Origin: Terebella lapidaria
Lineage: Eukaryota > Annelida > Polychaeta > Terebellida > Terebellidae
DNA: 64,000 nucleotides
Assembly: GCA_949152475.1 (NCBI GenBank)
Contig: OX424558.1
Coordinates: 29,956,651 to 30,020,650, forward strand
Reading direction: 5' to 3'
Shown: piece by piece, positions 61,111 through 64,000 of the stretch
Position numbering within the stretch: position 1 is the first letter of the stretch
Layout of the letters: every line of letters starts with the position of its first letter
The notes under the pieces: model-generated
Seen by the model: the letters and a program-made list of their open reading frames with translations, nothing else
Database searches by the model: none
What the model was told of the DNA's origin: nothing
Translations under genes and position numbers: made by a program

Positions 61111-61429
61111 GCCATACCGTGCGATCTAGTGATCAGAAATTGTACATAGTTCCTTAACCTAGGTCGAGAGCCATTGGAGCTAGGGCATTCAGTTTCTTTG
61201 TATATAACGGTACTGGATCAAATCCGACAATTCAAGTCTGCTCCCTAAAACTATGTAATTATGGTTATGATTTTAATTTCAGGACAATAGCCATTCCGTA
61301 AAAAATCTTTTATATTCAAGACTAGATTTTGGTCCATATGAACAATGATACTCTTGAAATATTTCCTTCTTCTGCAAACATGTATATGTATATAATTTGC
61401 CAATAAATTCATGATTGATCCATCTGAAC

Positions 61430-63840
61430 AATTGTTGACACTAGAAAGACAAGAAATTTGGACAGCCACCAGAAACTATCAAATTGACAATAGATAGAGT
61501 TTCAATATGTCGAGACTGCATCGTCGAACAACCGTTAATCAACATGTTGACACACACTGCACGTGGGCTTTATTATTGTATGATCTCCCTAGCTATTGTA
61601 TATTGTGCATGATCAATACAAAAGCAAGAACATGTGAGGTATCCTGACTCTCCAAACAAAAGTGTTGTTGATAGGGTCGTTGCTTGAGAGAGCACAGTGC
61701 ACGGAGGCATCGGTAACATCACATGTATAGTCGATTGCGTGATCTGTTTAAATACAGTATGACGTACTTGATCAATATGAGAGTTGCCCTCGAAGGCAAG
61801 ATAGGTTACCGGAGAAACGCATACGGTTAGAATAATATCAGGCTATACGCCATCAGAAAGGTGAACGGTCACAAGACTGTTACAGTAGGTTAGGTTGGTT
61901 ATCTGATCCAAAATCAAACCCAACGTCACCAGAACATATATCATGACTTCGTATACGCTCATGATACAAAGCTACAATGTAAGCTCTGACTATAAACGTT
62001 TTCTATGTAGCCACAAAATGAGCCACCATATATGACTTCCAATGTGCTCCTTATATTTCCTGAGCTCTATATGATAATATTTTGCAGGGTTCAAATTCAA
62101 GGTCACCGAAAGATCCACCATATATAACTTGCTACATTTTAATAATACAACCCCAAACTATTTCTGTTGTGGTCTTGTTTGTAAAAATCAATTTTTACAA
62201 GGTCAAGGTCACAAAAGTCTATATCCTAATTGCCATAATCAGTGTGCGCATAGTATAATGTGCTCCAGGCAGGAATATTTTGCCCACGGTAGACAATTAT
62301 GAACTACCAGGTTATACTTGACCTTGACATTCATTGTCAGGTAAAATTCAAGTTTACCAAAAGGTCCGTCATGTATGACTTCAAACGCTCTCATAGAAAA
62401 TCCCAAGCGCTTATGGATTTTTGTTTACAGGGGCAATTTTGTGCACATTGGGTCATTTTAGATGTGCATTCTGAACCTTTTTTTGAGAGAGTTCCTCTTT
62501 ATGCACCAAGACGAACGATCCAATTTGCCATCCATTAGTTCAACTATTAAAACAAATATTTGATAAATTTAGAGAAGCAAGAAAAAGAGACATTTTGTGT
62601 ATCTTCGGGCTATCTGTTGGGCCATGTAAACACACACAACGAATGGCCTCAATGTCATGCTATTCCAAAATTGAGAATGAAATGTCTGAGCAAGTTTGAC
62701 GAATGGCTGCCAAATGATAACATCAGGCATTTCTTCATCTAAAGTATCTGGCATTCTGGAGAAAAAACCCAAACAAATTGAGAGATTAAAATGTCAATAT
62801 CTAGGGTTATTTTGCGACAATCTGTCTAAATTCTCAGAAATGAAACCAAATGTTCAGAAGATAGACTATATGCAATGTGAATACCATAGGTCCGGTAACC
62901 TAAAATGGTATGGTGTGTCATTTCTGCATAAAAAAAATTGTGATCCTCCTGTGCCTTTAACACGCTGCTCCACACAGTCTGCTCCACAGTTCTACCAGGT
63001 ACGTGTGGAACAGAAAACATGTCCTGTTGTCGCGTCATTTCCACTTCAGCGGTTTGTGATATGTTTGGTGTCATTACAGTTTTACTAATGGGAGTGCACC
63101 AAATGGATGCTTGTATATTCTATAAAGCACACTTCATGAAGGTGCCGGAACAGTATATGATCCTAAACTTCACAGTTAGTGATTTCACCAAAGACTGTGA
63201 GATGCTGTGTTATATGAACTGGCCTGAGTGTCCAGCAGCAAATCTCATACCAATCGACGATGGCTCGTACCAGTGCCAGTTTGTCAACCTGGTGATAGGT
63301 GAATCTAGTGACAGGAACCTTCTTAAACCTAACCCTGGAGGAAAGTACATCTCACATCTGGAGCCAAAACCTAGGTTTAGGACACTAACCATGCAAGATT
63401 TAAGCAGCTGTGAGGCGTCATCCGTGCACACCGCTAACAATATTTGCAACAAGGCTTTCGATGGCAGATTCGATACCTTGTTCTACAACACTTGGATATC
63501 CGGGAGTTATGCGCTGGGTACCGGCACGTGGATACGAGCTACTTTCGTCCGTCAATTCAGATTCAACGAAGTGATATTTTATCGACTTTCCACCTACAGG
63601 AATGATTTGGCGCATGACGTCACAGCCACGTTTGGAGAAGATAAAACTCAGGCCTTCCAAATGCCTTGTTTCGATGTTCTTCACGGTCTTCAGCAATCAG
63701 TGCCACCAGACAGTTTTGTGTTGTTCCCTGAGCTGACGGACACGGTACATTTTGATATACTATCACGATGTACTGGTGGATATCTCGACGCGCAAAATGG
63801 ATTTCGAGAAATATTTCTGAATGTTTTCAACTAGTAATAT
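61430..63840 (+). repeat. Tandem duplication unit 2
   Basis: It aligns to 57530-60390 including the non-coding upstream part (for example GCACGTGGGCTTTATTATTG against GCACGTGTGCGTTATTATTG). It lacks the inserted repeat and the 89-bp expansion of unit 1. Confidence 0.8.
63019..63834 (+). CDS. Secreted PAN/apple-like plus discoidin-like protein, intact copy
   Basis: A single exon of 271 codons. Residues ~10-28 form a hydrophobic leader (CDMFGVITVLLMGV) typical of a signal peptide. Residues ~35-115 hold a cysteine module with DCEMLCYMNWPECPAAN and YQCQF, the spacing seen in PAN/apple-like domains. Residues ~130-270 (SSCEASS, NKAFDGRFDT, TWIRATF, FNEVIFYRL) resemble a discoidin / F5-8C-like galactose-binding fold: an AFDG start, a WI..F strand and a final REI strand. 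An extracellular binding role is inferred. An ATTAAA lies ~95 nt after the stop. It could belong to a lineage-specific family; I do not know a named orthologue. No intron is seen. Confidence 0.8.
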   Translation: MSCCRVISTSAVCDMFGVITVLLMGVHQMDACIFYKAHFMKVPEQYMILNFTVSDFTKDCEMLCYMNWPECPAANLIPIDDGSYQCQFVNLVIGESSDRNLLKPNPGGKYISHLEPKPRFRTLTMQDLSSCEASSVHTANNICNKAFDGRFDTLFYNTWISGSYALGTGTWIRATFVRQFRFNEVIFYRLSTYRNDLAHDVTATFGEDKTQAFQMPCFDVLHGLQQSVPPDSFVLFPELTDTVHFDILSRCTGGYLDAQNGFREIFLNVFN

Positions 63841-63926
63841 TGATACATTTTTGGTATGATTGCATCACCAGCTACAATTGCAAGCCAGCAATCTATACTA
63901 TATACATCAGTGTACTCACGACGACT

Positions 63927-63932
63927 ATTAAA
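63927..63932 (+). terminator. Candidate poly(A) signal of the intact secreted-protein gene
   Basis: ATTAAA (common variant) about 93 nt after the stop at 63834. No canonical AATAAA was found closer. Confidence 0.35.
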
Positions 63933-64000
63933 ACAATAAGTTTGTAATATCTTCATGACGTTGGTAAAAATGGAGTTTTGAATTTCGCTGTTTTTCATTT

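Overview
The window is AT-rich animal DNA: spliced genes with GT-AG introns, no bacterial features, and abundant non-autonomous DNA elements. The intron lengths (about 120-380 bp), the gene families and the repeat styles suggest an aquatic invertebrate. A lophotrochozoan such as a mollusc or brachiopod is my best guess, but I cannot name the species.

Layout. (1) Bases 1-1114 carry the 3' part of an intact ORF from a PIN-like protein family that I recall as very repetitive in coral, mollusc and fish genomes. (2) Bases 2325-45300 have no gene I can defend. This region is an old tandem array of long non-coding units. Three younger macro-units (2325-16204, 16205-26884, 26885-30900) can be lined up base for base, so they act as empty-site controls for one another and date several insertions: a 3.4-kb foldback element, a 125-bp hAT-type MITE with an 8-bp target duplication, a 990-bp insertion at TTAA, and 17 copies of a roughly 210-bp element that forms 360-bp satellite blocks. 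Older, more diverged units fill 30901-45300. (3) Bases 46520-47270 are a foldback element whose arms are 21-22-bp tandem repeats; a worn relative lies at 52072-52442. (4) Bases 47883-57065, minus strand, hold the 3' half of an otoferlin-type ferlin gene: eight constitutive exons coding the last two C2 domains and linker, then six tandem alternative terminal exons. (5) Bases 57530-63840, plus strand, hold a tandem duplication, each unit with one single-exon gene for a small secreted protein (PAN/apple-like cysteine module plus discoidin-like domain). The first copy has a one-base frameshift; the second is intact.

Main finding. The ferlin gene has six alternative last exons. Each is exactly 181 nt, each starts in the same phase after a good acceptor, and each codes 59 residues plus its own stop. 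Together they offer six different C-terminal membrane anchors and luminal tails on one body containing C2 domains. All six frames are intact, and the closest pair differs mostly at silent sites, so they look functional. Vertebrate OTOF is known to have two alternative C-terminal exons; a six-fold array is, as far as I know, undescribed. The two related foldback elements sit on either side of the exon array.

The eight constitutive exons plus any one terminal exon sum to 1506 nt (501 residues and a stop) with every junction in frame, which supports the exon model. The exons upstream of 57065 are not visible, so the ferlin gene runs off the right edge and the duplicated secreted-protein genes probably lie inside one of its introns on the opposite strand.
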